NCBI RefSeq assembly: GCF_010500965.1
Contig: NZ_QVMI01000017.1
Span: forward strand, 28,464 to 92,463
DNA from: Bacteroides sp. 51
GTDB taxonomy: Bacteria; Bacteroidota; Bacteroidia; Bacteroidales; Bacteroidaceae
DNA length: 64,000 nucleotides
Reading direction: 5' to 3'
Both the position numbers and the translations under genes were made by a program. Numbering within the stretch: position 1 is the stretch's first letter; every line of letters begins with the position of its first letter. This document shows, one piece after another, positions 63,589 to 64,000 of the stretch. The notes under the pieces were generated by a model, which saw nothing but the letters and a program-made list of their open reading frames with translations, was not told the DNA's origin and searched no databases.

Positions 63589-63645
63589 TTGTTTTTTGAT
63601 TTTCAAGAGGTCTTCTGTATTCCCGCATTCATGCGGTTTCTGGGA

Positions 63646-63733
63646 TTGATGCAACGAAATTATATTTTTGATGCATCAAAAAATAATTTTCGTCGAATCA
63701 AAAATATTTTTTTGATGCATCATTTTTATCTCT
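63646..63733. repeat. Array of TTGATGCATCAA-type palindromes, exact 22-bp period
   Basis: TTGATGCA or its variant starts at 63646, 63668, 63690 and 63712, always 22 bp apart. The second unit is part of an 18-bp perfect palindrome (63665-63682) and the fourth holds TGATGCATCA (63713-63722). The third unit is TCGTCGAATCAAAA. It lies after the DUF58 gene. A 63-codon frame over it (63589-63780) is not credible. Confidence 0.8.
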
Positions 63734-63862
63734 CCTTTTTGGTTGTTGTGATATTTGGATGTTTGGCAGGGTTTGGGTAGTGTTATTTGGTTAAATCCTT
63801 CTTAATTTGTTTTACTCATTTTTGATTAGTTTTGATGCGATTCGTGACCAACCGCATGGGGT

Positions 63863-63982
63863 CAGCCGGAACGGCTGTTAATCTTGGTAGCCCGTTGCTT
63901 CAGCATCGGGTAGGCAAAGAACTACCACGTGCGTGCCGAAGGTACGCAATCTTGATCTCATTATCGCGTACCTTCGGCACGC
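63863..63982. repeat. REP-like hairpin cluster at the window edge
   Basis: Three hairpins in a row: CAGCCG/CGGCTG (63863-63877), CCCGTTGC/GCATCGGG with one mismatch (63891-63910), and 17-bp perfect arms GCGTGCCGAAGGTACGC (63931-63947) and its complement (63966-63982). The element may continue past the window. Bases 63734-63862 hold nothing I can name. Confidence 0.7.
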
Positions 63983-64000
63983 AATCTGGGTACAGCGCCT

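Noticed and set aside
63589-63780. 63-codon frame after DUF58
   Set aside because: It crosses the phased palindrome array and begins with the base after the DUF58 stop; no homology pattern.

Overview
The window is chromosomal DNA from a member of the Bacteroidales, most like Parabacteroides or Bacteroides; the species is not settled by what I can read. The evidence is two SusC/SusD pairs, a hybrid two-component regulator, many lipoproteins with short lipobox signals, promoter -7 boxes of the Bacteroidetes type (TAnnTTTG), Bacteroidetes-only families (DUF4954, DUF4834) and intergenic palindromic repeats typical of this order. I saw no rRNA, tRNA or CRISPR array.

Layout. 1-9949 is an accessory stretch: a tyrosine recombinase entering from the left edge, a repeat-rich gap, a susC gene lacking its 5' end with an intact susD, an AAA ATPase of the DUF234 type, and the C-terminal part of a large surface-type protein. 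10040-16195 is housekeeping (hflX, a DUF4954 beta-helix protein, an OmpA-type lipoprotein, class I fumarase). 16952-27129, leftward, holds a thiD-like kinase, a PL10 pectate lyase, a complete RND efflux operon, rsgA, frr and pyrH. 28589-46286, all leftward, is a beta-glucan-type polysaccharide utilisation locus: susC-susD-surface glycan-binding protein-GH5-GH3 as one operon, then a GH16 fused to an aldo/keto reductase, a broken GH2 gene, a CBM6 lipoprotein and the hybrid two-component regulator. 46451-56550 is housekeeping again (birA, yraN, tadA, pssA/psd, dnaE, trxA). 56593-63588 is a membrane-linked cluster: RDD, SpoIIM-like, DUF4129, DUF4350, MoxR ATPase and DUF58.

How it works together. 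The polysaccharide locus should bind a beta-glucan at the surface (SusD, SGBP, CBM6), cut it (GH16, GH5), import it through SusC, and finish it with the periplasmic GH3. The regulator would sense the oligosaccharide in the periplasm. A 16-bp motif occurs as a phased pair at the same distance (21 bp) upstream of the -7 box of both susC and the GH2 gene, which I propose as the regulator's operator.

The most unusual things are: (1) at least six intergenic tandem arrays whose words differ but whose period is always 20-23 bp; (2) a secreted GH16 laminarinase-like domain fused in frame to an aldo/keto reductase with an intact catalytic tetrad; (3) the proposed operator architecture; (4) a headless susC close to a tyrosine recombinase, as in known Bacteroides shufflons; (5) a GH2 gene whose catalytic barrel has been deleted while both ends remain; and (6) repeat hairpins placed exactly between genes of operons.
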